From positions 27,996,470 through 28,060,469 of the forward strand of contig NC_071394.1 in the NCBI RefSeq assembly GCF_022682495.2: a stretch of 64,000 nucleotides of DNA. Reading direction: 5' to 3'. A model generated the notes under the pieces. The model ran no database searches and was not told the DNA's origin. It worked only from the letters and a program-made list of their open reading frames with translations. The stretch's first letter is position 1. Every line of letters begins with the position of its first letter. A program made the position numbers and the translations under genes. The stretch comes from Desmodus rotundus. Taxonomy: Eukaryota > Chordata > Mammalia > Chiroptera > Phyllostomidae. Below are positions 1 through 13,100 of this stretch, piece by piece.

Positions 1-452
1 TTAAGAATTGTAATGGAATCTGTCAGGAAGGCAATGGGTCTCCCCGTCCCCAAAAAAGAGGAGAGTTATGGTCAGGGCAGCATGGGAAATGCTGGGTTAA
101 ATTTTAATCAGGTCTCTTTCCTACTGTACTTCTCAGATATATTAACTCTTAATATGCATTGTGAAGTTTCAGATGTACTTGACTACAAAATCCTTTTTAT
201 CTCAGAGTCTAAAAAGACTTCTGTCATGGATTATGCTTCATAGAAAACTGATATTTGCCATTACTATCTGAGCATTACTGGACTAGCTTCTACTGGAAAA
301 AGTCATTTCAATGCTCTCTCATCATTGAAATCATTGAAATCATTACCATTGAAATTCATCTCCTACAGTAAGTCTTCCTCTCTCACTGACAAGGGAAACT
401 TTTACGTGTTGTCATAGAAACCAACACATACATGGATAATAACATATTTACA
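1..452. other. Intergenic sequence, no gene
   Basis: AT-rich sequence with a short local repetition of 'tcattgaaa' units near 320-355. I recognise no gene or clear mobile element here. Confidence 0.5.
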
Positions 453-614
453 TTTTTTAATTTATTTACTTGAGAGAGAGAAACATTGATTTGTTGTTCC
501 ATTTATTTATGCATTCATTTGTTGATTTCTATATGTGCCCAGGCTGGGGATCAAACCCACAACCTTGGTGTATTGGGGACAACACTTTAAACAGTTGAGT
601 ACCCGAGCAGGGCA
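453..614 (-). mobile_element. VES-type tRNA-derived SINE (bat), degenerate
   Basis: Reading the plus strand: an AT-rich tail remnant, 'gagagagagaaacattgatt', a 'tgttgttccattta' block, then 'tgcccaggctggggatcaaaccca' and a degraded 'gagcagggca' head. This matches the layout of the copy at 52265, so the element is inserted on the minus strand. It is more diverged than the copies in the right part of the window. Confidence 0.8.
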
Positions 615-2517
615 ATGTATTTATTTTTTTATTCATGTTTTTCTTTCTCTTTGTTCATCTCTGATGCTAGATTAATACAGTGCCTAACATATGCTGATAC
701 GCAAGTATTTGCTGAATGGCTATCAAATGAATGAGAAGTATTAAAAGAAATATAAATTCAATCAGAGGAATTTCTTGGTGGCAGATATACCTTAGGGTTC
801 CTCCTAGGACCTCAGGTTATAGAAAGATAAAAAGGAAAACCCCCGTTGACACACCCACTAGGCAAACACCTATTCCGTATTCTTTTGTCCAGGCAACCTT
901 AATCATTACCAAGAGCTCCTGTGAGTGGAACCATAGCTGTATAATTCCATTGGATTGTTTCCATAAGGTTTTAGCTCAAGAGAGAAAACATGACTAGGGA
1001 AAAGGAACCCTTAATTACATCTTAAAAAATATGATCAAAAGCAACATTTAAGAAAAGTGTTTCCAGGGAAGAACTGAGGATGACACCCGGTTAATAATAA
1101 TTCATTTTCCCAAACCTCAGAGCATGTGATCAAAGCTGATACACATTATCTCAGGCTTGGTACCAGGGTGACTCATTTTTTTTCTTACATGTTTTGAAGT
1201 TATTATTTGGATGAATAAATAGATGAGGAAAAGCCAAACCTGGGCCAGCCAGGTGTAGACTGTACAAATTCTGCTGTCTGATCTGTAATAATCCCCCCCT
1301 CCTTTTTTTTAAAAACGAAGAAGCTGCGGCCTTTGGCAGCTTGAGACACTATCATGCAATTCAGGCCCTTTCAAATCAAGATAAAAATATAGCATGTTAG
1401 AACCTGCAAGAGGAAGACAATGGAACCTTCTCTTTAAATGTGGAGGAGGTAGCAAACAGATTAGTTATTAGGCAAATCAGTGTGTACAAGTACTTTCGAC
1501 AACCGGTGGGTTCAACGCTGGGATCACTCAGTTAATCTGAGCTATGAATTTAAAAGATTCATACGTAGTAAGGTTTTAGCTCTAACCAGTTAATCCTCCT
1601 TCCTACCATACCACCAGAGCAGGAAATAAAACTATGAAGCTTGTAATTCCTTCTCTCTCCTCCCATAAGGTATACTAACATTGATTCATTGGTAATTGTT
1701 GGCAGATCTTCCAGGAAGACTAAAAATTTACTAAATTTGCAGGCATATTTGAGTGAGAGATGAAAACTTGCTAGTCCAGAACCTAAAGAAAGAATAAGCA
1801 GTGTGTTTTTCTGAGGATCCGATGGTGTGGTGACAACATTCCCTAACAATTCTAAACATTTTACAAAGTTCAACTTAAACATCTTATCTAGAATTCTCCC
1901 CTCCCCCAAGTTTACAGCTTAGAGAAAGTAGAGGGCAGGACTGGGACCAATCATTGGAAGGTGCAACAAGGTGGATTTTTGTTTGAACATAAGACTTTTC
2001 TAACATTCAGAATTTTCTAATAATAGAACCTGAGGTTCTACAAAATAGTGAGTGTTCTTCCTGTTAGTGATGCTATATAAGTGATGCACAAGGACATTTC
2101 TAAAGTTCCTTGCAATCCAAAGATTATTACTGTCCTTGAAACATAATGAAGATCATAACTTTGAAAATACCCTAGCTGTTCTGCCTAGCAAACCAGTATC
2201 CCGGTATCTGCTCTGGTTCTCACCTTCTTTGATACACAAGGTTTCCTCCTTCATTGGGTTCTGAGAACCTGAGAAGGAGGTGTGGTTGGTACAGAAAAAT
2301 AAAATAAAACACCTCCTAAGCAACAAAAACATCATGAACTACACAGTCACTGTTGCATATTTTACAAAATAAAAAAGTTGCTCTCTGTATCCCAAAGGAA
2401 AAAACCATGTTGGAAAAATACTCTTTGGTCACAAGAATTGTGAGGTCACCGTAATGTGAAGAAAATTGAATGGGAATCATCATATTACTCTACAAGATCA
2501 TTTTTCAAATGTTATTT
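615..2517. other. Intergenic sequence, no gene
   Basis: About 1.9 kb with no recognisable exon. A MIR/L2-like tail ('cagtgcctaacatatgctgat...gtatttgctgaatg') occurs near 675-715. The rest is unassigned unique-looking sequence. Confidence 0.5.
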
Positions 2518-2812
2518 AATATACAAATCAAAGCTACAATGAGATACCACCTCACACCTGTTAGAATGGCTGTTATCAACAAGAAAAGTAATAACAAGTG
2601 TTGGAGAGGTTGTGGAGAAAAAGGAACCCTCATTTACTGCTGGTTGGAATGTAAACGGGTGTAGCCACTATGGAAAACAGTACTGCAGTTCCTCAAAAAA
2701 TTAAGAATACAGTTACCATATGACCCAGCCATCCCTCTTCTGGGTATCTTCCCTAAAAACTCAAGAACATTTGTTCGCAAAAAGATACACACCCCTATAT
2801 AAAATAAGAAAA
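2518..2812 (+). mobile_element. L1 fragment, 3' region
   Basis: Typical L1 3' sequence: 'caatgagataccacctcacacc', 'ttggagaggttgtggagaaaaaggaaccctc', 'tatgacccagccatccc'. It is truncated at both ends, ending near 'tacacacccctatata'. The short frames across it are remnants. Confidence 0.85.
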
Positions 2813-5759
2813 GAAATGTTAATGATATACAGATTCGACATCAAGGGGTTGCAGAGGGACAAGGGAGTGTGAAGACAGGAAACTAAATTTGGTTTGGTCA
2901 ATATCAGGAGGGCTGATCAGAACTTTTGAGAGAGGATGGGAAATATTAAGAGACTAGCCAAGTTCATTTGGAAACAAGCCAGGTTCTCATACAGAGGTTC
3001 TCATATAATAGGTAAAGAACTGTCTGAGGGGATAGGTAATTCAAAAAGGTGGCTAAAGAAGCTTGTTGCACAAGGAACAAAGAAGTTTGACTCACGAAAA
3101 CAGATAACTTGTATATATTCATGTGATATAAAACAAAAACAAGTAGCAAATAACTTCTTCATGAAAGATTCATGCTGTGTTTCTGCATTCTGTGTGTTGA
3201 TTCCCATCTAAAGTGGATAATTTACCAGGAGAACAATGTTGAAAAAATGTTGTTAGTTCGACATATACTAAATAATCTATTTTTAAAAGCCAAGCATAGT
3301 TACAGGATCCAGTTAATATAACACTTTTTAGAAATCACATGCAGAGAAGAAATAACATACTGTATTTGAACTTAAAATGTGATCTCTTAAATTCTACCAA
3401 TTGTTCCCAATATAAGTGTAGGTAGAATTAGGGTAATAATGATCAGATTATTTGGTATTCATTTTAAATTTAAAAATACGCACTGGATTTTTCACATCAG
3501 AATTTATTTCACTTAGTGTTCTTTATAAAATGAAATTGCTCTTTTTACTCAAAGAAGATTTGAGTTACATATAAATTAATTCATGCCACTTTACTATAAT
3601 TAGAGCATAATGAATTAACTAGCCAAACAAATATCTTTATTATTATTACCACTAAATGTAATGGAAATTTTTCAAGCTGCTTTGTTTCTTTTATGGCTTA
3701 TACTGTCAATACAACATATTTTCACTTTTCAACCAAATTACTCTTTTCGTGTCACTTATCTTAAATAATCACTCATGCTACTTTTGTCACGCCTGGTTGA
3801 ATCAGATGGTACATGTAGGTGAACTTAGTCATAATTGAGGTGTCACGAATTACCAAAATTCCGGTCATTAATTAATATTTAATTATTAATTTGCCTTATT
3901 AGCCTTTTAAACATCATGTACATTATGTGCTCTTAGTAAAAGAAGAAATGAAAGGCGCTGCTCATTCAGATACTTTCAAAATTTTAAGATACCTAAGTAC
4001 TTAAGGAAATAAACCAACATGTCTTAATCTTCTTTGAATTACAGATGTTTTTGAAAATTTGATGAAAGCTATAGTTTCCTCTTCCCAGAAAAAAATACAC
4101 ATGAGTATATGCACATGAAATTTTGCTTACAATTTCTCAGAGTTTATAGACTCTCTAAGGTCTGCCTCTGGACCCACTAGGAGTCCATGAACTCTGGGTT
4201 AAGAACCTCTGCAATAAGACCACACTTTGCTTTGGCAAGATGGAAAACTTGCCATTAGAAAGCATGACTGGTTAAGCTTTCATTCTTTAGGGGCATGTAT
4301 CTAAAAGGAATGATTTTTTTTAAAACATCTCCCTAAAAAACCTTGGCTCGGTTAGCCCTCCTGTTTAGCCTTAAAATGAGGACCAATTTCCTTTGGGTCA
4401 AACCCAAACTCTTAGTGTCTTGACTTTCTAAATGCTTGACAACTATAGACACTTTAATGAAATCCAAATGGGTGAAATTCAACACTTCATTCTGATGCTC
4501 TTTACAGATGTTCTTAATAAGTACACCAAAGAAGTCCTTAGAAGCCTAGCTTCACACATCAGCCAAGGGAAGAAAGAATTCATTGGAAAATGAAGATAAG
4601 TAATTTTGGAGAGTTCCTGTACCAGTCCATATCGAGAACTCACAACATAAACCTATAATCAGCTTTGTAGGGAAGTGTACACTGCACAGGGGTAAAGTTT
4701 ACCCATAGACTCCTGGGAAGCAGTAGGATTAGACCATACTACCTTCTGATGTCAAATACTTAAATTCTGCTCAGAATAATTTTCCCCACGAGGGCTTTTT
4801 TTCCCCACAGGTGACTATTTTTTTTACTGAAAACTGGAAAAAGAAGCTGAAACAATTGCCTTTGGCTATCATGATATCAAAACAATTAATTTATAAGCAG
4901 AAATAAAGACAATTACTTGAATAGAAACTTTATGAATCCCAGAATTTTATAAACAGAATGGATGTCATAACACCATCTACCCTGATCAGGTCACCATAAT
5001 CATTCTGTTCTTTCGCTCCTGGCACTTGCCAGCAGTGGATAAAAGCTCACCTGAAATCTGTCTTCAAAGCTCTGAAGGGAATAGTTGCAGTCTGGGAAAT
5101 TACTTCTTTGAACATTCTTTGAAACCATCTGGAGAGAAGGGTTTGCACAGTTAGATGGACACAAAGCTTATATTAAACATTTTTACCGATGAATTTACAA
5201 CTTTGGATGTGAAAAAATAGTCGATTTTTCTGTTTCTAATACTCAATATTAGTGTTATAGGCCCTTTTCTTAAAATTTTCACAAGACTAGTATGAGTATT
5301 GCTTTACAGGAGTGTGTGGAAGTAAGGCACATTGGCCTGAAAGGAAAGATCAGAAAGGTACTCAAGATCTCACACTAGATTAGTCAGAGTTAAGATGCTG
5401 ATCCAGACCCTTTCGCTCTTATGCTCTTATTTCCTACGGAGTCTTAGGCAGTTTACTTGATCCCACTACTACTCCCCCATTTATCTCATTATCCAGGAAA
5501 GGAAGATAATGTTGACCTACCTAATAAGCAATTTGTGTAAATCTAATTTCATGTTCAAAATATTGCAATAATTTCAAGCTTATTTAGGTAATTGTTTGAA
5601 AATTGGTACCTTTTGCCTTATATCTTAAATTAGAGATGGCTACAAACACATTGTTTGTGCCTAACACCATCAACAATTAGAATAACATTAAGCTAGGGAG
5701 TGACCAGGGGAAAATAGACTTTGTGGGAAGGCAGGGAGGGAAGGTAAGTTCCTACAAGT
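2813..5759. other. Intergenic AT-rich sequence
   Basis: No gene recognised. A weak MIR-like stretch lies near 5395-5540 ('cttaggcagtttacttgatccc' then 'catttatctcattatccagg'). The remainder shows no element I can name. Confidence 0.45.
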
Positions 5760-5980
5760 GGATTGTACCTTGAGAAAATCACTTAACTTTTCTGCACCTC
5801 AGTTTCCTCATACTCAAATGAAATGGAGTCCTCTGTGTGGTCCTTATGAATATATCTTTTCATATACATACACTTTTTTTTTTAGATTTGGCATCTTTCC
5901 AGTAGAATGTAAGCTCCAGGGGTGTAAAAACCTTGTTTCTCTATCATCACAGATGAGCTCCCCATTAAATATACCCAGTA
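5760..5980 (+). repeat. MIR fragment followed by an L2-like tail
   Basis: 'ccttgagaaaatcacttaacttttctgcacctcagtttcctc' is MIR core. After a T-tract, 'agaatgtaagctccaggggtgtaaaaaccttg' resembles the L2 3' region. Both read on the plus strand and are short and old. Confidence 0.65.
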
Positions 5981-6029
5981 TTAGAAGGTTCCTAAAGTCC
6001 CTTTCAGCATTAAATAATTCTTTTTTCTA

Positions 6030-6625
6030 AAAAAGTTTATTATAAAAAGTTTCAACCGTAAAAAAGTATGGAGACATGTAATAAATATCCCTACACGTGT
6101 CATTCAGTTTTGTCAAGTCTTAACAATTTCTGCATTTGTTTCAGGGTTGTTTTTTTTTTTAAGTAAAATACCATAAATACAGTTGAGGTCCCCTCAGTGT
6201 GTACCAGTTCCTAATTTCTTTCCTCTTCTCACCAAAGGTAACCACTATCCGGAATTTGGTGTTTATTATTCTTAAGAACACCTTATACTTTTACTGTATT
6301 TATACAAACTATACACTATGTCTGCAAACTTTACATGAGTTATATATACTTATCATTCTGCAACCTGCCTTTTTTTCACACATTATGTGCTTGAGATTAA
6401 TCTATGCTGATACATATACTGCTAACCCATTTTAACTACTATATGGTATTCCATTATGTGAACATTCATGATTTATTTATCCATTCTGTTAGTGGATATT
6501 TATGTCCTTTTGAGGTTTTTTTCTATTATGAACAATATTTCAGACAGCATTCTTGCCCATGTCTCTTCCTACAGATGTGCTTGATTTTCTCTAGTGGAAT
6601 TGCTGGGTTGAAGTGATATGTACCT
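6030..6625 (-). mobile_element. L1M-type LINE remnant
   Basis: Plus-strand text such as 'ttatttatccattctgttagtggatattta', 'ttctattatgaacaat' and 'tggaattgctgggtt' is the reverse complement of old L1 3' sequence. Open frames at 6199-6616 are chance translations of this AT-rich remnant. Confidence 0.7.
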
Positions 6626-8140
6626 TCAACTTCACTAGTCCAGGCCACAATATCTGACCCCTTGCCAATATTTCTATGCAGATAGTAGGTCAAGTTATTT
6701 CCTTTTCTCTTTTGTGCTTTTGACCTGGGCAGGAAATGAAGTGTTAAGTTGACAAGAACATCATCTGTCCATTTCTAACCTTTTTAAAATCTCTAATTAG
6801 ATAGAAATGGGGCAGAATCCTTATAGAAATCAAGAAGATTCTCAAAAAATAAAGAGCTTTCAGATGGATCTAGATCAGAACCACATACAAACATGGCCAT
6901 GTCCTGTCATCACATTATGATATTTACAACACAGTGCTGTCACCCTGTGATGTTGCAAAACACAGTGCCACATGGCAAATATTGCAGAGGCCTGTGAGTA
7001 AGTCCCTCTGAGAGCTTATGACTATGACCCGGTTCACAAGGGAAATAATTCTTAGGATAGAGGAGTATTGGCCTTTTACACCAAAGCAAAACAACGAGAC
7101 ATGTTAAATTCTGGACAATAATACCAATGGAAGTACTGAGGCAAAATATCTATTAGTTGAACTTGATTTTCCAATTCTGGATCTTGTGCAATTCATATAA
7201 CCTTTAATTTCAAATGATCTACTTGGAAGGTAGGCTATGTGGAAAGTTTCTCAGGCTGAGTCTCTGCAATTAAATAGCTACTAGACTTCAACAGATATTT
7301 CCTCATTTAATAATTATTAAAATATAATAAAAGATATGAGAGCACTTGAATGATCTACTTAGTGAAGTTTCTTTTTCCTAGATTAATTTTCTTGTTGAGG
7401 TAAAAAGATGTAGGGCGTGAATAGTGCACTTTCACTGGGAGGTTTCCCTTGGTAAAAAGACAGGAGCTATTACATTCTATCTCGTCAATGATCCATGGAA
7501 AATGGGTCACCGGAGGATTTAAGAACTATCTTTCAGTTCTTGCCAGGGAGGTATATCAGTGTGCATCGATGTGAAGCATAATGTGACACACCTTGAAGAA
7601 TCTTCAGAACCCTCGGGCACTCTCTCCTCTCCCATGATGAAGGAAGGGAACTAAAGGCCGTCAGTTAAAAAGATGGTATTTTGTACATAATGTCATAAGA
7701 GTGATTTTCTAATTTGTTTCCTTTTTTGATATCTTAAAAATTGAAATTTGTTTTCTCTTTCAGGTTTTTAATTGTTTGTTATAAAATTAATGAGTGTATC
7801 AAGAAACTAAACTGTTACATTAGAACAGTTTAGAACAACTTGATAATTGCCCAGATTTTACCTTTTGCAAATGTTTTGATTTCACTAAAATTCATTTATT
7901 GGTCACTGCAGTGTTACTATTAATTAATTACAGTGTATGTATTTTTTTCCTTCATATTTAATTCTCATTAAAATAATTAATCCTCAAGTTTAAAAGTCCT
8001 TTTTTTCCCATTACCTTAGGGGAAGGTCTATGTATAATGATATGAAAAAATAAACCCATTATATATTGTTTGATTGTTAAATGGGAGGTAAATAGTATTA
8101 TAATACGATCCTCTTTGTGTGTGCGTGCTTTTAAGTATAC
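6626..8140. other. Intergenic sequence, no gene
   Basis: AT-rich DNA without recognisable exons or assignable repeats. Confidence 0.45.
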
Positions 8141-8149
8141 ACTTACATT

Positions 8150-8345
8150 TGTGTAGCCACAGCAAAATGTCTAGAAAGATACACCGAAAATATTAATAGT
8201 GGCTACCTCTGGGAAATAAAATTAAGAGGATCATTAGTGGGCAAGGGAGAAATAGAGACTTTTACTTTATACAATTTTATATAGTTTGAATATTTTTCAA
8301 TCAGCATGTTTGTTATCATCTGAAAAATAATAAAGAAATTCATTG
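8150..8345 (+). repeat. Ancient LINE-type repeat
   Basis: 'agtggctacctctgggaaataaaattaagagg...tttactttatacaattttatatagtttg...' matches a common old mammalian repeat. A reverse-oriented relative ('ttataaaagtaacacgtgctcattgtgaaag') lies at 9905-10070. The family name is not asserted. Confidence 0.5.
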
Positions 8346-8619
8346 ACTTTCCAGTTTAAAAACATTACTTTCAATCAGTAGTCTTCTAAAGAGACTCTAA
8401 AATTTCAACAGTTTCAGGAAAACGGATGATATGACAGTATACAAGTAGAGATTAATTTGTAAACCCACATTTATTTTTACTGAGTTAAAATATTTGTGGG
8501 AATGAAGTGATATGATTTCTTGGTATTTTCTAGCATTTATGCAGTCAACAATACTTATCTAACAATGTGTTTATGCTTACCTCAATGAGAGTAACCGTAC
8601 ATGTTATAAGCTAGAGAAG

Positions 8620-8765
8620 ACCTTATGATGTGGTGCAAATTCTCATTTTACAGATATAACCTCTCCCAGAGAGGTTAAGTGTCTTGTCTTTAAACAATTC
8701 AGAGCTTTAAAACAATCAAATTTATCTTCTGACTTCTTGTCCATGGTTCTTTCCATCACAAAATG
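8620..8765 (-). repeat. MIR fragment
   Basis: 'ctcattttacagat' followed by 'gagaggttaagtgtcttg' and 'cagagctt' is reverse-strand MIR core. Confidence 0.6.
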
Positions 8766-9324
8766 GTCTCCTGCTTTGAAATTTTAGTGTAATAATAATA
8801 TAAATAATTTTTAAAATCCATTTAGCTCTGATCTTAAACACATCCACACCTCAATACATAAAGCATTACTCATAGCAAATTAATATCCTTCATATAGAAG
8901 TTGACGTAACAAGTCATTTGGTGATGATGAATTTATAAATCGGAAAGAAAATTACCTCTCTGGGATTTTTTCATCTTGATCAATTGTTACATTTTCTTTC
9001 TTCTTCTGCCTCTTTAAATTATTGAGTGAATTAAGATAACATAGAAAACCAAAGGAAAAAAATATCAAAGCCAACGATGTTTAATAATGTGAAAAGGAAA
9101 AATGGAATTTGGGGACAACAACAATAGAAAAAATAAGTAGATGGAGACCATGGAAAAGTAGTAAGAACCAAGGCAGAGGAGAATTTGACAACTTCAAGGA
9201 CATTGAATAAATAAGTAAAGAAAAGTGAGTTGAGATTTGTGTTACGTTTATTATGGCAGGCACGTAATAAATGACTGGTGGATAAGATAAAGGGAATGTT
9301 GGTGTCAAAGGCTAATGCAGAAGT

Positions 9325-9485
9325 TTTCAGCCTCTAATACACATAAGAACTACCTGAAGGGTTTGTTAAAACACAGAGTCCTGAGTATCACCAGAAATTC
9401 CAATTCACCCCCTGGGTTAGGGAGGACCCAGAAATAAGTACCCTAGTTAATTCTAATGACCACACCTGGAGGAACACTGCACTAG
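9325..9485 (+). mobile_element. MER5-like hAT remnant
   Basis: 'gttttcagcctctaatacacataagaactacctgaagggtttgttaaaacacagagtcctgag' and 'aattctaatgaccacacctggaggaacactgc' follow the MER5A/B pattern in a strongly diverged copy. Confidence 0.55.
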
Positions 9486-9630
9486 ACTTATTGAAGCTCT
9501 TAAAAGGGAGGAAAAGAATCAGAACACAGAAACCTAGAGAAAAGATAGGAAAAGGAGTGTTTTAACAGAAATCAAGGAAGAAAGAAAAGGAAATAGCAAG
9601 TGAAGGTGTAACTAAATTAAGTGGATGGTA

Positions 9631-9801
9631 CAGGAGTGTCCAAACTGTGGGTGTCTCTGGGCCACACTGGAAGAAGAGTTGTCTTGGGCCACACATACAC
9701 TGTGACACATGATCACAAAAAAATCTCATAATGTTTCAAGTAAATTTACAGTTTTGTGTTGGGCCGCATGCGGCCTGCAGGCCGAGGGTTGGACACCCCT
9801 G
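9631..9801. mobile_element. Short hAT-like MITE with inverted ends
   Basis: The left end is caggagtgtccaaactg. The right end, reverse-complemented, is CAGGGGTGTCCAACCCT. The ends form about 15-bp terminal inverted repeats bounding a 171-bp element with 'gggccacact' and 'gggccgcatgcggcctgcag' motifs. No transposase is present. The flanking 8-mers (ggatggta and gtttagaa) match at only 4 of 8 positions, so the target duplication is decayed or absent. Confidence 0.7.
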
Positions 9802-9904
9802 GTTTAGAAGCATGTATGGTGTGCTTGTAAAGAGATAACACTGGTCAGAGGCAATAAAGCAAGATAAGAGAAATATTGAGGAAATTAAGTTTTATCCTGG
9901 ATTT

Positions 9905-10070
9905 TAAATATAATGTTTCTTATTTTTTTCCTTTATAAAAGTAACACGTGCTCATTGTGAAAGAATTGAAAAATAAGAAAAGGAGAAGAAAAAGGTACCC
10001 TTAATTTGTTACTCATGAATAGTTGCTATTAATATTTTGGTGTATGTTCTGCTAGTCTTTGTTTCTGTTT
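9905..10070 (-). repeat. Ancient LINE-type repeat, opposite orientation to the 8150 copy
   Basis: 'cctttataaaagtaacacgtgctcattgtgaaagaattg' and 'attttggtgtatgttctgctagtc' are hallmarks of an old mammalian repeat. It is probably the same family as 8150-8345, inverted. Confidence 0.45.
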
Positions 10071-10109
10071 AGTTTTTTTTAAAGGCTTTATTTTGTTTAT
10101 CTAGTTTGG

Positions 10110-13100
10110 ATAATGCTATATATGTCTGTCCTCAAATATCCTCCTTTGATAACATATGCATCTTCTAACATAAGGTTATTAAATGGAAACTTCATTTTTA
10201 ACATTGGCTTAATATTCACAACAATCAGTTCTCCCTTCTTCCTTGCTTACAGAACTCGGGCGTTTTTTGGCTTCAAGGGCTCCTGGGAAGGCTGGTTCCA
10301 CTTTCATGCACAGAGGTGAATTTTATTTAGTCTAAATCAATCATGATAGAATTCTATTCCCCTTGTCAGTGATTGGCTGAGGAAGGACCGAGTGAATTAA
10401 TCCTGGCAATAATATATGAAAGCAAGTATACAGGTTGGATTTACAAAGGGGATTCTCAGTTCTTAAAAAGTGATACAAGAAAGAGACAATCCCCTTTTCT
10501 GCCTATGGAACGTGTGAGAGAAGAAAGTACTAGAGCTGATGGTTGGAGCTTTTGCAGCCCTCTTGTATCTGAAGGGAGCAAGTTCACATACTAAAGATAC
10601 AGAAAAGAAAAGTAAGACGAACTGGGCTTTGGATGATCTTGTCACTCCAGTTAATTACACATCCATGGACCCTACCATGAGACTTCTTTTTAGGGAGTAA
10701 AAGTAAATCTCCTACTGTTTAAGCCCCTTTTAGTCAGGTTTTCTCTTTCTTGCAGTAGAAAGCATCCTAAGAGATAATAGCATTATAATTTATTTTCAAA
10801 ATTTCCTCTTGTAGTATATTTGTGTTACTTACAGTTTTTCACTGTCAGTTCTTGCCTTGAGTAGTTTCAAGAAAAATGTTACATAGCTCAGATAATAATG
10901 TAATTTATGTTGGGTAGTGGTGGGGTGGAGAACCAATGAGCAATAAAGAAAAGAAACAGGAATAAACATGAAATATCTCAGGTCATCAAAGCTGAATCAT
11001 TCTGAATCTCCACTCCCTTTATTTCTCGTGGCTGTCAGGAGAGGTGGTATCAGTGGAAAGTTACATTTCAGAAGGAAAAATTGGGAACTACAGTCTCAAT
11101 ATAACACACAAATAAAGGTGAACACAAATAATCCTCCAAAATACAAAACTATTCCTATTTGCAATGTATTACAAGGTTTCAAAATTTTCTATTTCTTTAA
11201 TAATATTAAAATTACTTTAGTAAGAAGAAAGGCAACCCATTACGCCATGCTAATACCCTTCTCATATTAACATTCACGGTAGAGCCACAGTTTAATCCAA
11301 ATGCATCTACTCTATCACGTTGACAATATTAAAGAACTAATGTTTCCTAAGTGCCTTTCAAGGGTACACCACCCCTCCAGAATCAAAACTGGAGCAAGGG
11401 TCCCTGACTGAACATGATTTAAGTGAAGAAGTCCAATGTCTATGCTAACATCTGACAAACAGTAGAAGAAACCCCCATTAACTGCCTCTGATTTCATCAC
11501 TGGTTATACTTGGGCCTACTTATAATTTGAGATTTTAGGTTTGCTTACTTTTTAAGTATTTAGTTGTCCTAGATTCAACTTTTGGAAAGGCCTCCTCATA
11601 TAAAAGAGGATGGGCCGGAGCAAAATAACAATTTTAAATACTACAGTTATAAAGCACTAGTACTACAATGACCTCCATGTAAATATTAGCATCAGTAAGT
11701 GTACTTAACGCACATTCATAATTTTATATTAACAATTAATTTCAGGGTGATTTGTATTTAGAAATCATTTTTAAAACCCCACACATAGGATGACAAAACA
11801 AGATTAAAATCACTGTTCAATAATTAACTATTGCTCATAAAGTTCTTCAGCACTGTGGTTGTGACTCGTGATATTTCCCACTCCTGGTCTGTGGCCAGGA
11901 GTATTGATTCATGAGCTGACTGTGGTAGATGTTTTAAGGAAATACAGGCTAATCTAACACTCAACTAATGACCCTTCTCTATGTGCCCCCACAAAACCCC
12001 CAGCAGATCCATTGCATAAGATACAAGGTATTGTTTTCTCTATGATGTCTCATAAGTTTGTCTCATATAAGATTCACTTCCTGCACATTTGGGTATTTTT
12101 AAAAAGAAAACAAAACTCAGAATTTGGAGAGGAATCCACTGTTCAAAAGTTCACCTGAGATCCTGAGGAGTATAGAAAGAGTCTACTCTGCGGCTAGATC
12201 CGTTGAGTCCAGATGGACATTGGATTTAAGAGTGCAGATTGAGGGTAGCTATAAAATTAAGCCCTATTACAGATTTTTTAAGTAGTACAGGCAAAAATGT
12301 GCCATTAGATATAAAAAGGCAGAAACTGGTCATGAAAGTCATTGGAACCAAGCACAGGGCTTGGCAAATGAAAAGCACATAATAAGCATTTGTTAAATTA
12401 ATGACTTCACAAATAAATTATAAATAAATTAAGCTTACATTTTGAAATATTGTACATATGGGAAGGGGAACTGCTTTCTCTGTCTTTCCTCATTCACTTC
12501 CGATTCCCATTTTTTCAACTAAAATAAGTGAAGAGGAACAGTATTCTAGTTATGTCTATCTCTATATCCCTGTGACGGGGACTTCAAGAATATGCCTGAG
12601 CTGGGTAGCGAGCAAGGGTCATTCTTTGATAAATTGAAGCCTGTGCAGTGGAACTGTTGAAGCTTGTAGGCAGTTGCGGTGGGTGGGGCAGGGAGACTGA
12701 CTACATGGAAAAAGCCTGCAGGATTGGGAGAGCTCTAGGGGCAGTCAATGTGTTACCCTGCCCTAAAGTATTCGAGTCTTCTGTGCCAAGGTGGGCAGGA
12801 TCTTGAGAGAGTAGGGATAGGGAGGTCACTGAGTTAATTCTGTACAAACAAAAGAGAACAAACAACAGTTTCATTCCTCTAAATGCCACACACATATGCA
12901 CCTCACACTTCATCCTTGCCCTCTCTCCTCAGTGAAACGCGTGTGTGAGAGCATTAGACACACAGGCTGGCGAGTGGACGCTTTGTTGAAGCAAACTGAT
13001 CTCTTGTGAGAAGCAGAGGTGACTTCAGCCAGTTCCCCTGAGAACAAGGTAAGCCGCGAGTCTAGAACAGTTTTGAGAATTCCTTGTAAGCCATATTGGA

